Shown here piece after piece: positions 16,962-27,099 of a stretch of DNA of 64,000 nt (the stretch's first letter is position 1; each line of letters begins with the position of its first letter). The position numbers and the translations under genes are program-made. The stretch lies in the NCBI GenBank assembly GCA_963663495.1, contig OY760427.1:1674001-1738000 (forward strand), written 5' to 3'. This DNA is from G963663495 sp963663495 (lineage in GTDB: Bacteria > Bacteroidota > Rhodothermia > Rhodothermales > Bin80). The notes beneath the pieces are model-generated. The model did not search any database. It had not been told where the DNA came from and was given only the letters and a program-made list of their open reading frames with translations.

Positions 16962-17093
16962 AAGAACGGGCGATCAACAGAAACAGGACACCGTACAATT
17001 CAGTTGTGGACCTGTTTCCCGAACAGCGCAACCATGGTGGCTCGTTGCCGTACCGTGAAGGGGTTCGAATAAACAAGATAAATTGGTGCCGTT

Positions 17094-18323
17094 GTGATCC
17101 GACTGATCGTTGAATTGTGGGAAGGGGCGTTGATAGCGCTGCGGGCGATCATGTCGCACAAGATGCGCAGTTCCCTAACTATGCTGGGTATAATTATCGG
17201 CATTGTGACGGTTACTGCGATGTTGACCATAATAAACGGCTTAGAGCGTGGATTGGACCGGTCTCTCGCCATGCTGGGAACCGATGTGCTGTATGTACAA
17301 AAGAATAGTTGGTTCACCACGCCTACGGATTGGGTAAAGAATAGGAACCGGCCAGACCTCCGTCCGGATCTGGTGCAGGTGATTTCAGATCGCGCACAGT
17401 TCGCGGAGGCCGTAGCTCCGTCAGTGGGCACATCGGGCCCCGTACGGTACCGAGACCGCGCGATGTACGGGATCTACATTGAAGGTTCCACTCCAGAGGT
17501 CACGAACATAGTCGAAATAAATCTCTCCGAGGGACGGTGGTACAATCCGGCGGAGATGCAACGTAACGCCCCTGTGGTCGTGCTCGGTGCAGAGGTTGCC
17601 GAAACGCTATTCCCGAATGAGCGTCCCCTTGGAAAGCAGATTCGTATTCGCGGACACCGCTTTAACGTGATTGGGGTACTTGAACGCCAAGGCAAATTTC
17701 TGGGGCTTTTCTCATTTGACGAACAGATACAGGTCCCATTCACCACATTCGAACGGCTCTTCGGACGCTGGCGCAGCATTTCTATTGAGGTGAAGGCACG
17801 ATCAAGTGAGAGCATTGAACTGGTTGAAGATGAACTGACCGGCATCTTGCGAGCGGCACGGGGCGTAGACGCAATGGATGAATCCAATTTTTCGATCAAC
17901 AAAGTAGGGGCTTTCAGGGAACAGATTGCGGGAGTAAAGGGCACGATATATGCCATTGGTATTTTCCTTACAGCCCTTTCCTTATTGGTAGGTGGCATCG
18001 GAGTAATGAATATCATGTTCGTAACGGTTAAGGAACGCACGAAAGAGATCGGGATTCGTAAGGCGGTTGGTGCGAGCCGACGAGCAGTACTGATTCAGTT
18101 CCTGATTGAGGCTGTTGCGGTGTGTATGGTCGCGGGGATGGTGGGAGTAGTGATATCCGTCGGAGTTGCGGCAGGTATCAACAGCGTTATTCCAGCTACC
18201 CTGTCCCCTACGACTGTTGGTATAGCCTTTTTTATCTGTGTCGGCGTTGGAATTATATTTGGAATTGTGCCGTCCTGGAATGCGGCTCGCCTGCGCCCGA
18301 TTGATGCGTTGCGCTACGAATAG
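17094..18323 (+). CDS. ABC transporter permease (MacB/FtsX type), first of a pair
   Basis: 409 aa from a GTG start at 17094. An N-terminal helix preceded by SHKMRSSLTMLGIIIG leads into a large extracytoplasmic MacB-type domain (about 45-280). Three C-terminal helices follow, with the FtsX signature GGIGVMNIMFVTVKERTKEIGIRKAVGA, and the protein ends WNAARLRPIDALRYE. These permeases pair with a MacB/LolD-type ATPase for mechanotransmission or lipoprotein/peptide export. No ATPase gene is next to it. It is followed after 11 bp by a paralogue. Confidence 0.9.
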   Translation: MIRLIVELWEGALIALRAIMSHKMRSSLTMLGIIIGIVTVTAMLTIINGLERGLDRSLAMLGTDVLYVQKNSWFTTPTDWVKNRNRPDLRPDLVQVISDRAQFAEAVAPSVGTSGPVRYRDRAMYGIYIEGSTPEVTNIVEINLSEGRWYNPAEMQRNAPVVVLGAEVAETLFPNERPLGKQIRIRGHRFNVIGVLERQGKFLGLFSFDEQIQVPFTTFERLFGRWRSISIEVKARSSESIELVEDELTGILRAARGVDAMDESNFSINKVGAFREQIAGVKGTIYAIGIFLTALSLLVGGIGVMNIMFVTVKERTKEIGIRKAVGASRRAVLIQFLIEAVAVCMVAGMVGVVISVGVAAGINSVIPATLSPTTVGIAFFICVGVGIIFGIVPSWNAARLRPIDALRYE

Positions 18324-18334
18324 GAGGCTCCATC

Positions 18335-19558
18335 ATGTTTAATGTGGAATACCTGCGGTTAGCTTGGGAGTCGGTCAGAAGTCACAAGGTGCGTGCTGCC
18401 CTGACTCTTCTTGGCATGGTCATCGGAGTGTTTGCCATTATCGTGGCGGTGACAGCAGTCAAGGTTATAGAGACCAATTTTTCTGATGCAATCCGGTCCT
18501 TCGGGTCCACTACGTTCACTGTTTACCGTGGCTCCACCGCGCAGCGACAAGGGACTAATTACCGACCGCGGCCCCGTCTGACCTATGAGCAAGCGCAGGA
18601 GTTGATTGAAAGGGCAGAGCTGCCCGTAGCCATTAGTCCGCAGCAGAGTGTGGCATTTCGTGTTGAGGCTCGCTACAGAGATCGGAAGACAGAGCCATCG
18701 GTCTCCTTCGCCGGGTCAAATGAGCATTGGGCCGGCAATGCCAACTTTGATATAGCTGATGGCCGGTTCTTGACGGACCAGGATGTCAGGCTTGGCAGGC
18801 CAGTGGTGGTGATAGGTCATGATCTGGCCGAAGAGCTTTTCCCCACCGAGACCCCGCTCGGTAAGGATATGATTGTCGATGGTTATCGATATCAGGTTAT
18901 TGGAGTGCTTGCTCGCAAAGGGGAAGCGTTTGGAGAGAACCCTGACATGGTAGCAATCGTCCCGATTACCAGGATGATCAGTCTGTACAGTAGCGGTACA
19001 TGGAATGTGCGGATACAGGTGCGGGCGCGTAGCCTGGAAATGCTGGCGGCAACCATGGACGAAGTTACAGGGCATATGCGCGTGATTCGGCGTAATCAGC
19101 CAGGCGACGAAAATGATTTTGAAATCACGAGCAATGAATCTTTTGTAGAGCAGGTGGAAACCTTTACACGCGGCCTATCCGCTGGTGGTGCTGCCATCGG
19201 GCTGATAACGCTCCTGGCAGCTGGAATCGGCATAATGAACATCATGCTGGTATCGGTTACCGAACGAACTCGAGAGATTGGAATTCGCAAAGCCGTTGGT
19301 GCCAGGAGCAGGGATATCCTGCGTCAGTTCTTGTACGAGGCTGTATTTCTGTGTCAGATTGGCGGAATCGTTGGTATCCTCGTCGGAGCAGTGGCAGGCA
19401 ACCTGGTTGGGTTTTTCTTCGATGCACCGTTTGTCTTTCCGTGGTTCTGGGCCTTTCTGGCTGTGATTGCAGTCGCAGCGATTGCTCTGGTCTTCGGTGT
19501 GTATCCAGCGTTCAAGGCCGCAAGGCTGGATCCCATCAATTCTCTACGATACGAATAA
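18335..19558 (+). CDS. ABC transporter permease (MacB/FtsX type), second of a pair
   Basis: 407 aa with the same architecture as the preceding gene: SHKVRAALTLLGMVIGV at the first helix, a periplasmic domain, AGIGIMNIMLVSVTERTREI, GIRKAVGARSRDIL, and the terminal FKAARLDPINSLRYE. A TAGGAGG-like sequence just before its ATG is a good ribosome-binding site. The two permeases probably form a heterodimer sharing an ATPase encoded elsewhere. Substrate unknown. Confidence 0.9.
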   Translation: MFNVEYLRLAWESVRSHKVRAALTLLGMVIGVFAIIVAVTAVKVIETNFSDAIRSFGSTTFTVYRGSTAQRQGTNYRPRPRLTYEQAQELIERAELPVAISPQQSVAFRVEARYRDRKTEPSVSFAGSNEHWAGNANFDIADGRFLTDQDVRLGRPVVVIGHDLAEELFPTETPLGKDMIVDGYRYQVIGVLARKGEAFGENPDMVAIVPITRMISLYSSGTWNVRIQVRARSLEMLAATMDEVTGHMRVIRRNQPGDENDFEITSNESFVEQVETFTRGLSAGGAAIGLITLLAAGIGIMNIMLVSVTERTREIGIRKAVGARSRDILRQFLYEAVFLCQIGGIVGILVGAVAGNLVGFFFDAPFVFPWFWAFLAVIAVAAIALVFGVYPAFKAARLDPINSLRYE

Positions 19559-19571
19559 GGCAACAGTTCGG

Positions 19572-20294
19572 ATGGATCAGGCCGCATCCAAGAGAGCGGT
19601 GGGCGAGGCCATTGCCTCGGAGGTGCTTGATGGCCAGCGCATAGGTCTCGGCTCAGGATCCACTGCCGCCTATGCCATCAAGGCATTAGGACGCAGGATT
19701 CGTGACGAAGGATTACAGGTGGTGGCGGTCGCCACATCCAGCTCGGCGGAACGGCTTGGTCGACAATGCGGTATTCCAATGCAGAGCCTTCCGGATGTGG
19801 AAAAACTGGAATTAACGTTTGACGGCGCTGACGAGGTGGACCCTACCGCTAATTTGATAAAGGGGAGGGGGGCTGCACACACCAAAGAGAAGATCGTTGC
19901 ATGCGCCTCGGACCGGTTTGTGGTGCTGGTGGATGAGACAAAACTGGTGGATGTGCTGGGCGGTCGTATGCCCATTCCGGTAGAGATTCTGCCTTTCGCG
20001 GAAAAGACGGTAGCAGCGTCCCTGCAGCAACTAGGAGCGAGAACGGAGCTGCGTATTGGTGTCCGCAAAGATGGCCCAGTTGTGACAGATCAGGGGTTTT
20101 GGGTGATAGACGCCTATTTTCCGCCCATTGAAGATCCGACCACGCTGGACAGAGGGATCACATGCATCCCGGGTGTTCTGGGTCATGGCTTGTTTATCGG
20201 CTTGGCAGACGAAATCCTTGTAGGGTCTGGAGCTAACGGCGTGGTAAGATTGACTGGACCTATCCGAAGCGATTCGGATAATGCTGCGGTGTAA
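19572..20294 (+). CDS. rpiA: Ribose-5-phosphate isomerase A
   Basis: 240 aa from ATG 19572, just after the permease stop; a longer frame from 19467 would overlap that gene. RpiA motifs: GLGSGSTAAYAIKALG (phosphate-binding), FDGADEVDPTANLIKGRGAA with catalytic-region residues Asp84, Asp87 and Lys97, and EKIVACASDRFVVLVDETKLV. The C-terminal GVLGHGLFIGLADEILVG is also typical. It interconverts ribose-5-P and ribulose-5-P in the pentose phosphate pathway. The length is normal for the family. Confidence 0.96.
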   Translation: MDQAASKRAVGEAIASEVLDGQRIGLGSGSTAAYAIKALGRRIRDEGLQVVAVATSSSAERLGRQCGIPMQSLPDVEKLELTFDGADEVDPTANLIKGRGAAHTKEKIVACASDRFVVLVDETKLVDVLGGRMPIPVEILPFAEKTVAASLQQLGARTELRIGVRKDGPVVTDQGFWVIDAYFPPIEDPTTLDRGITCIPGVLGHGLFIGLADEILVGSGANGVVRLTGPIRSDSDNAAV

Positions 20295-20373
20295 GTATCT
20301 CCCAGAGGCACCCTTTCAAAAAGGCGCCGGAGTGGTCTGCGAGCAAGGGTGCAACTCCAGTGCGTGTTGATCC

Positions 20374-21012
20374 CTAACAATTGTCAGGTTCTACGTAACG
20401 GGGTAACCTGCCAATAAAATCCACGGCGCCAAAATTGGACGATGACCACGAAAGGCCGCCTGGTTGGCCCAGCGCATCAAGACTCGTGAAGGTGGAATAG
20501 GTCACGGTAGCCGCCGGAATGGTGGCTTCCTGCAGGTCGATCTCAGAAGGATCGTCCTCACCTATTCCGTGCAATTCTGTCTCCACTTCATCAATCGTGC
20601 GACGTGAGAGCAACTCGTCAAAATTTGCATCTGCAAATTCTCTGTAGTGCTTGCAAAACCACGAGTATGTGTACCCTTCCGGAAATTCCAGTTTGTATTC
20701 CTCCCAAAGCGCCCGCAGGGAAGTTTCCTGCAAAAAATGCTGCTCAAATACATCAATCCAGTCGGGTATTGGACGTTTCTTCCGCAAGGTATCCGGAAAT
20801 TCTGAGTACATTATACGATCAAACTGGCTAGGGGACATGTCGGCCGGCACCGACCCGTAGAGGCCGGCAATCTCGGCACGGTCCAAGTATTCGCGCACCA
20901 TTTCATATGTTATCTGAAGAACATGCGCGATCTCCCTCATGGTAAACTTCTCAAAGTGCCTCATCCGCAACAGGGCATCAATCTCGCGCGGCGATAGGTG
21001 TTTTTTATCCAT
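20374..21012 (-). pseudogene. istA: IS21-family IstA, truncated N-terminal remnant
   Basis: 212 aa. Residues 1-150 follow the IstA N-terminal layout: an HTH (MREIAHVLQITYEMVREYLDRAEIAGL), then RPIPDWIDVFEQHFLQETS, LRALWEEYKLEFPEGYTYSWF and CKHYREF. The DDE catalytic core and the istB helper gene are absent. The last 60 residues do not look like IstA and are probably read-through of flanking DNA. It lies convergent to rpiA. Confidence 0.8.
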
Positions 21013-21683
21013 TATCTAATTGAGGTTCGGATAAAACCGTATGAGGAATTAGAGGGCATTACGCACATGCCTCCAGAGATTAGCGCTATAGTTCGCTTGG
21101 TTAAGTGCAGCCTGCCAGAATAAAAACCATCTATGCCATACGAGTACGCGCTACACAAGTACACCACCTGCCGGGATGAACGCCGTCCGCTTACAGTCGT
21201 TTCGTGCGGAGCGTACAATCTCAGCGACCGGACAGAGTCGGTCCGGCGTTACCTGACTAAGAGCGCATGGCTATGCAAGGGTTGTGTTCTCGTGGCCGTG
21301 AAAGGGCGGTGCGCAGTGCCTCCACAGATCAATAGAGAGCAACAGCCCTGCGGTGAGAAGTCAGCGCGGCAAAAGGATCAGCCTAATCCGGCCAAGTCTG
21401 TTGTCAGCGCGGCGGCTATCCGGGCAGGATTTGACCGGCGGCCATCTAGCCGGCGAGTCGTCAGCGAAGAGTGGCTAACGGTCCGATATCGGAGGATATC
21501 CTTTGCAGGCTGCGTATCCCCGGCTAACCACGCAGAGTTATGGCGGTGATGAGGCCTGTTTCCATCCTGAAGGGGCACGCGCCCATAGAAATCGCGCCCA
21601 TAGAAATATTGAGAGACCCTTACCACAAACATAGGAAAACGATACCGCTACGACCATTCGTGGTGTGCAGACCCGGGCTTACC
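21013..21683. other. Region without recognised gene upstream of the TonB receptor
   Basis: About 670 bp. Short frames exist on both strands, but none shows family motifs or a signal peptide. I looked for the conserved blocks of a cobalamin riboswitch, because this is a TonB-receptor leader, and did not find them. It probably holds the receptor promoter and leader plus decayed IS21 flank. Confidence 0.4.
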
Positions 21684-24518
21684 ATGAGGATTCTCCCCCA
21701 CGTATTTAGTTTGTTCATCTGGGTCAGTTGCCTTCTGCCCGCTGCTTCCGTGGTGGGGCAGGGGATATATGGCACAGTGTCCGCGGGGGACTCAGGTATT
21801 CCCCTCGTAGGTGCTGCGGTTCATGTGCCTTCGCAGGGGATCGGCACGACTACCGGAGGCGGTGGCACGTACAGTCTCGCTCTCCGTCAGTCCGGTTCAA
21901 TTTCGGTGGTGTTCAGCTTCACTGGATTTAAGCGTCAGGAAGTAACGGTAACGGTCGGTACCGACGCGCAGATAGAAGTTAGCATTGTTTTGATGGCCGG
22001 CATTGAGCTTGATCCCATACAGATCACAGCGGGACGCAGAGAGGAACGGGTGCTTGAGGCGCCAAGCTCTATGGACATCGTTACAGCCGCCGATCTGCGG
22101 GTGCATCCATCACCTTCTGCCGTTGCCGCGCTCAAGGCCGTCACTGGAGTGGACATGTCTCAGACGGGGGTGGACCGGTATGAAGTTGCACTGCGAGGGT
22201 TCAACGAGGCGTTTACGGGAGCCGCATATGTTATGACCGACTACCGGCACGCTGCCGTACCATCGTTTGGTACGAACATACATGGTATTCTACCCGGTTT
22301 GGACATAGACCTTGATCGCATAGAAGTCGTGCGCGGACCTGGATCTGCGCTCTACGGGGCAGGTGTTTCCAACGGAGTAATTCACTACCTGAGTAAAGGG
22401 CCATTCAACGATCCTGGTGTTACCATCGCTGTGCGTGGTGGACAGCAGTCGCTGCGCGATATCCGTGCCCGCGCCGCGACCACGTATGCCGGTCGCATTG
22501 GTGTAAAGGTTGCCGCTGCTTTTACGTCGGCAGAAGACTTTGCCCAAGAAGCCTGTGAGCCCGACATTGTTCAGGATGGAGACTTCAACGATTGTCCTGA
22601 TATCCATGACGCCCGGCAGATAGCTCTTGAAGGAGTGCGGGAAACGGACTACAGAAAAGTGGTGGCCTACAGTACGGTGGAGTACAAGATGGGACCAGGC
22701 AGGTCTGCCACCATTGGGGTGGGTGAAAGCTGGTACACTGGTGTGCTACTGTCGCCAATTGGTACAATCCAGGCAAAACGCTACAGGTATCGCTACGCGC
22801 AGGTGCGACTTGATCTGGGTGATTTCTTCTTTCAAGCTTATACCAATAGGAATGACGCCGGAGACACGTTTCTTTATTCGTCTAGCCGCAGGTCACCGAT
22901 TGTGGAACAGAGTATAGTGTACAGCCTGCAGGCGCATTATGATGGTATCTTTGCGGAAGGCAGATACAAAGTCAGTTTAGGAAGTGACGTTGACCTAACT
23001 CGTCCGGAGACAAAAGGGGGCATCCTGGGACGGTTTGACGATGTAGCCAATCTGAATGAGATCGGAGTCTATGCGCAGGCCACTACACGCGTCGCCGGGC
23101 CGCTGGATATTGTCGCTGCAAGCCGCGCGGATTTCAATAACGCAGTTGGGAAAGTGCAATTGTCGCCGCGTGCGGCGATGGTGTACTATCCATCCAAAGA
23201 GCATACCCTGCGACTTTCCTTCAATCGTTCGTTTTTCACGCCGAATGCGAATATGGCATTTATTGATCTGGAGGCAACTGAAGTCCCGGGAACAGGCATC
23301 GTTGTCCGTGCGCGCGGAGCGGTTGACGGATTTACGTGGAGCCGTGATCAAGACTATCTGGCCTTAGGTGCACCGACAGACCTTGTTGCCTCCAGCCTGC
23401 TGCCGTCTCAGCTTGGAGCACTGGTTCCAGTCGGTATTGATACGGGTCTGTTCTATGGCCTGCTGTACGACGGGCTGCTTGAGATACCGACCTCGGAAAT
23501 AGTTAGGCAGCTTGTGGACTTGGGTATCCCGGTAACGGAGGCGCTGGCAACTACACTACTGCAGATGCTGCACCCTGAAAGCCTGAACGTGAGCGGCTTT
23601 AGCCCGGGAAGACTGGCTCTCTACAACATTACGACCCGAGATGTTGAGTCCTATCCCGAGGATTTGATTGATATTAGCCCGCTTCGCCAGACCGTCAGTC
23701 ATACATACGAGGTTGGGTACAAAGGGCTATGGGGCAAACGGGCGCTGGTGACCATTGATGCCTACTACGCGCGAAGAAAACACTTCACGGGCCCATTGAG
23801 GCTCGAAACACCATTGGTGGTCGTGCCATCCCTGGCAGACGACCTCATCCGCGACCTTGCTGCTGGATTCGAGGGGAATGCGGTGTTGGCCAGCACACTA
23901 CGTGCTATTGGTCAGGATCCTGCCGAGGTAGCGTCTCTGCTGGTCATGCTGGCGTCCGACCTGGGCGCGATTCCAGCCGCGGATTTGCCTATAGCAATTG
24001 TACAGCCTAGCAGCAATAACCAGGACGTAGGCAATACGCCGGAGCTCATGATGACATTTCGAACCTTTGGTGCGATATCCTACTTTGGTCTTGATGCAAG
24101 TGCCCATGTAGTGGTTCACCCCCGCTTTCAGTTGTACGGCAACATGTCCGTTGTAAGCGACGACTACTTTGATCATCGCGAGTTGGGTGAAGATGATCCA
24201 GTAATGGCACTGGCGCTTAACGCTCCGACATTCAAACTGAAGGCAGGCGGTCGTTACGAATTCTCAACTGGTATGTCCGCGCGCATTGCCCTTCGCTACA
24301 GCCGCGGCTTTCCAGTCTACTCTGGCCTGTACGCTGGGGATCTGGAAGGGTATTGGGTGATGGATGCGGGTGTAGGCTATATGCTCAGCCACCACTTGAA
24401 TATTGACATAGGCGTGTCTAATGTGCTGGATAACCGCCACAGAGAGTTTATCGGCGCACCCAAGCTGGGGCGCCTTGCGATTGCTCGGATGACCTATGAT
24501 GTTGATTTTCGTCGCTAA
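21684..24518 (+). CDS. TonB-dependent outer-membrane receptor with CarboxypepD_reg-like N-terminus
   Basis: About 944 aa from ATG 21684, chosen because it opens a signal peptide (MRILPHVFSLFIWVSCLLPA). An N-terminal carboxypeptidase-regulatory-like domain (GIYGTVSAGDSGIPLVGAAV) is typical of Bacteroidota receptors. A plug domain follows (APSSMDIVTAADLRVHPSPS, RIEVVRGPGSALYGAGVSNG), then a 22-strand barrel region ending in aromatic-poor FRR. The receptor imports a large substrate at the cost of ExbBD/TonB energy. No linked substrate-binding SusD gene is present, so the substrate is unknown. A tonB gene is encoded about 4 kb downstream. Confidence 0.93.
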   Translation: MRILPHVFSLFIWVSCLLPAASVVGQGIYGTVSAGDSGIPLVGAAVHVPSQGIGTTTGGGGTYSLALRQSGSISVVFSFTGFKRQEVTVTVGTDAQIEVSIVLMAGIELDPIQITAGRREERVLEAPSSMDIVTAADLRVHPSPSAVAALKAVTGVDMSQTGVDRYEVALRGFNEAFTGAAYVMTDYRHAAVPSFGTNIHGILPGLDIDLDRIEVVRGPGSALYGAGVSNGVIHYLSKGPFNDPGVTIAVRGGQQSLRDIRARAATTYAGRIGVKVAAAFTSAEDFAQEACEPDIVQDGDFNDCPDIHDARQIALEGVRETDYRKVVAYSTVEYKMGPGRSATIGVGESWYTGVLLSPIGTIQAKRYRYRYAQVRLDLGDFFFQAYTNRNDAGDTFLYSSSRRSPIVEQSIVYSLQAHYDGIFAEGRYKVSLGSDVDLTRPETKGGILGRFDDVANLNEIGVYAQATTRVAGPLDIVAASRADFNNAVGKVQLSPRAAMVYYPSKEHTLRLSFNRSFFTPNANMAFIDLEATEVPGTGIVVRARGAVDGFTWSRDQDYLALGAPTDLVASSLLPSQLGALVPVGIDTGLFYGLLYDGLLEIPTSEIVRQLVDLGIPVTEALATTLLQMLHPESLNVSGFSPGRLALYNITTRDVESYPEDLIDISPLRQTVSHTYEVGYKGLWGKRALVTIDAYYARRKHFTGPLRLETPLVVVPSLADDLIRDLAAGFEGNAVLASTLRAIGQDPAEVASLLVMLASDLGAIPAADLPIAIVQPSSNNQDVGNTPELMMTFRTFGAISYFGLDASAHVVVHPRFQLYGNMSVVSDDYFDHRELGEDDPVMALALNAPTFKLKAGGRYEFSTGMSARIALRYSRGFPVYSGLYAGDLEGYWVMDAGVGYMLSHHLNIDIGVSNVLDNRHREFIGAPKLGRLAIARMTYDVDFRR

Positions 24519-24789
24519 CAGGTATTCAGGTGCAGGAGGCGGATGCCTGCGTGCAATCTTGGGCATACGACTCTTGGTGACGAGTCTGCGCATTAGGAGA
24601 ACAGTGTGCCATTACCCGAGAGATTCCTGCTAGGGAAATAGCAGGTGCGAGTGGAAACAGGCACAGGCCTCCTTATGCAGTTGTTCGTCCTGGCACGGCT
24701 CAATTTTTTCAGTGCGCATGGCGTCAGTTCTTTCAGTAGCTTAGCGCGGCTACTGAAGACTCTTTCTCGGAGCAGGTTACGTTGGGGAA

Positions 24790-25178
24790 TTATGTACGTG
24801 AGTGACCAACTGTACACAGTGAGGCACTAGTATCAATTTCACGGGTCATTGGGGTCGGTAACCCGAACGCCCCTCGCCGTGCAGAAGCCCCAATCCCGGA
24901 GGCCAGTTTGCAGCCGCATTCAGGTCTGCATGATCCGCATGTCCACAGGACTCACACGTGAATTTGCTCCGTGTCTTACGGTTACTCGCTTCTGTGTGCC
25001 CACACACAGAACACCGCTGGCTGATATAGGCAGCGGTAACCTTTATCACCTATCACCTTGCGGCACTTATAGCTCAGCATCTGATCCAGCTGGCCCCAAC
25101 CTGTTCGCAGTATTCCACGGTTGAGGCCAGACTTCTGTCTGACGTTTGTGCCAAAGCTCTCCATCGTCCCCTTAGCTG
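24790..25178 (-). pseudogene. tnpB: tnpB copy C, 3' part
   Basis: Carries the zinc finger (CSVCGHTE ... CESCGHAD) and DLNAAAN. It has an 8-bp duplication in the linker (near 25045) and a 4-bp loss near 24905, both frame-breaking. It continues on the far side of the ISNCY element at 27100. The 3' end, including the presumed guide-RNA scaffold region, is well conserved with copies A, D and E. Confidence 0.9.
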
Positions 25179-27099
25179 GTGTTTGCCAGAAAAAGGTAGG
25201 AGGGCTGAAAAACGGCGAAACAAGGCCGTTTGATACTCGTTCTATCCACCTGTAAGCGTTACGGTTACAGATGGATATGAGCCATACCGTATTTGCACAT
25301 TGCAGATTATTCAGCCAGCGTGTCTCTAACGAATGTTTGGCCAAATCCTTCTGTTTCGGGCGTTTTCATCGATATAAGGCCCCTTGTGGCCGATTATTCA
25401 TACGATTAATACCATGCGGATTGTAGAGGATACACAGTTTAAGCTCGGGCAGGTCCCCATTGAAGAGATGACCTTCCACCCCAAAGACCGGGACGATATA
25501 CCGGCAGTGCTAAAAGGTCTGCAGCACCTGTATTGCGACCCAACGGCTCGGCAGAAGATCTTTGAGATCCTGGAGACGCAGTTGCTTCCGAATATTGATT
25601 TGCAGCGTGGTCGTCCGGGGATGGCACTTTGGCGCGTCTTTGTCTTGGGGGTATTGAAGCAGGCCCTCAACTGCGACTTTGATCGTTTGAGGAGCCTGGC
25701 CGCCAATCATTTGGAGGTGCGCCAGATGCTGGGGCATACGAATTTCTGGGACGAGCCTGTCTATCAGCTGCAGACCGTTATTGATAACGTGAGCCTGCTA
25801 ACAGCGGACATCCTGAAGCAGATCAACGATGCGGTGGTGGCTTGCGGTCACCGATTGGTAGAACAGGAGCCAGAGGAGCCGCTTCTTTGCCGGGTTGATT
25901 CGGCGGTGGCCAAAGCGAATGTGGAGTGGCCTACGGATGTTCGTTTGTTGTGGGAATCGATGCGGTGCCTGATTCGGGAGTTGCATTGCGCATGTGAGGC
26001 GCACAGCCTTGCGGGCTGGCGCAAGGCTGTGTACTGGAGTCGTACCTTGAAGAAGGCCTTCAACCGGGTGCGTACGCACCGTCAGTGGCGTGATGAGTCG
26101 AAGGTGAGAAAGTATGTGAAGATGTGTCGTGTTCTGATTGAGCGTGCGGAGAGCAGTGTCAGCGTGTTGAAGGAGAAAGACGCGGATCTTGAGGAGGTGT
26201 TGCGGTACTTGGCAGATGCACAAAGGCAGATAGATCAAGTAGATAGGCGTCTATTGAAGGGGGAGGTGATTTCGCATGATGAGAAGGTATTTTCGATACA
26301 TGAGCCGCATACTCGTTGGATCACCAAGGGGAAGGCGGGGGTGATTGCGGAGTTGGGTCTGCCGGTATGCGTGCTGGAGGATCAGCATCAGTTGATATTG
26401 TGGCATCAGATACTGCACGAAGGGGTGGATTCGGATATGATTGTGGGGTTTATGAAGGAAGCGAAGGATCGGTATCCGGCGATCACATCGTGCAGCATGG
26501 ATAAGGGGTACTCATCGGTAAAGAACCGTAAGGCGCTGGAGCCGGTGTTGGACACGGTGATCATGCCGAAGAGGGGTAAGTTGAGCAAAGCGGACAAGGA
26601 GAGGGAATCCGATCCGAAGTTTGTGGAGGGTCGTCGTCAGCATCCGGCAGTGGAGTCGGCGATCAACAATTTGAATCATCGGGGCCTGGGTTTGATACGG
26701 ACCCGTGGCAAGGAAGGCTTTGTTCGGACGGTGGCGCTGGTAGTGGTAGCGGCGAATGTGCACCGTATCGGGCAGATAGTGAAGCGGAGCGAGGAGCGAC
26801 GAAGGCGGTGCGAGCAGGCCCGCAAGCGCGCGGCGTAGGTACTCGCGCGAGCGTCTTCAGCACAGAATCAAGGTAGCCTGCAAGGGCGAGAGGCCAACGT
26901 ATGTTCATGCCTCGCTGATGGACGACAAAAACACGTCTGATCAACGTCAAAACCCTAGGATTGCCGGCGTGAGCGGACAAAGTCGGCACCGTTACCGTCG
27001 AAAAATCCTTGCTGACTTGTCATTCCGATCCCCAATTCGAATTCCAGCCCCCCACTCAGCCAAGAGTCGCTCGCAAGACCATACTTTTCTGGCAAACAC
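25179..27099. mobile_element. ISNCY-family insertion sequence inside tnpB copy C
   Basis: The ends are 15-bp inverted repeats GTGTTTGCCAGAAAA at 25179 and its complement ending at 27099. A 6-bp direct repeat TAGCTG flanks it (25173-25178 and 27100-27105). Removing the element and one repeat restores the tnpB sequence exactly as in the other copies. Length is 1921 bp with one transposase gene. Confidence 0.9.
25414..26838 (+). CDS. ISNCY-family transposase
   Basis: About 474 aa from ATG 25414 (MRIVEDTQFKLGQVPIEEMT); a TTG at 25384 is an alternative. The ISNCY/ISDol1 pattern is clear: GRPGMALWRVFVLGVLKQAL, CDFDRLRSLAANH, LQTVIDNVSLLTADILKQIN, CRVDSAVAKANVEWPTD, then SCSMDKGYSSVKNRKALEP and QHPAVESAINNLNHRGLGL. 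These provide candidate DDE residues (Asp in VDSAV, Asp in MDKGY, Glu in VESAIN). The gene is uninterrupted, so the IS may be active. It probably mobilises only itself between its GTGTTTGCC ends. Confidence 0.88.
   Translation: MRIVEDTQFKLGQVPIEEMTFHPKDRDDIPAVLKGLQHLYCDPTARQKIFEILETQLLPNIDLQRGRPGMALWRVFVLGVLKQALNCDFDRLRSLAANHLEVRQMLGHTNFWDEPVYQLQTVIDNVSLLTADILKQINDAVVACGHRLVEQEPEEPLLCRVDSAVAKANVEWPTDVRLLWESMRCLIRELHCACEAHSLAGWRKAVYWSRTLKKAFNRVRTHRQWRDESKVRKYVKMCRVLIERAESSVSVLKEKDADLEEVLRYLADAQRQIDQVDRRLLKGEVISHDEKVFSIHEPHTRWITKGKAGVIAELGLPVCVLEDQHQLILWHQILHEGVDSDMIVGFMKEAKDRYPAITSCSMDKGYSSVKNRKALEPVLDTVIMPKRGKLSKADKERESDPKFVEGRRQHPAVESAINNLNHRGLGLIRTRGKEGFVRTVALVVVAANVHRIGQIVKRSEERRRRCEQARKRAA

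Noticed and set aside
21013..21683. Cobalamin riboswitch upstream of the TonB-dependent receptor
   Set aside because: The conserved B12-box-like blocks were not found on inspection.
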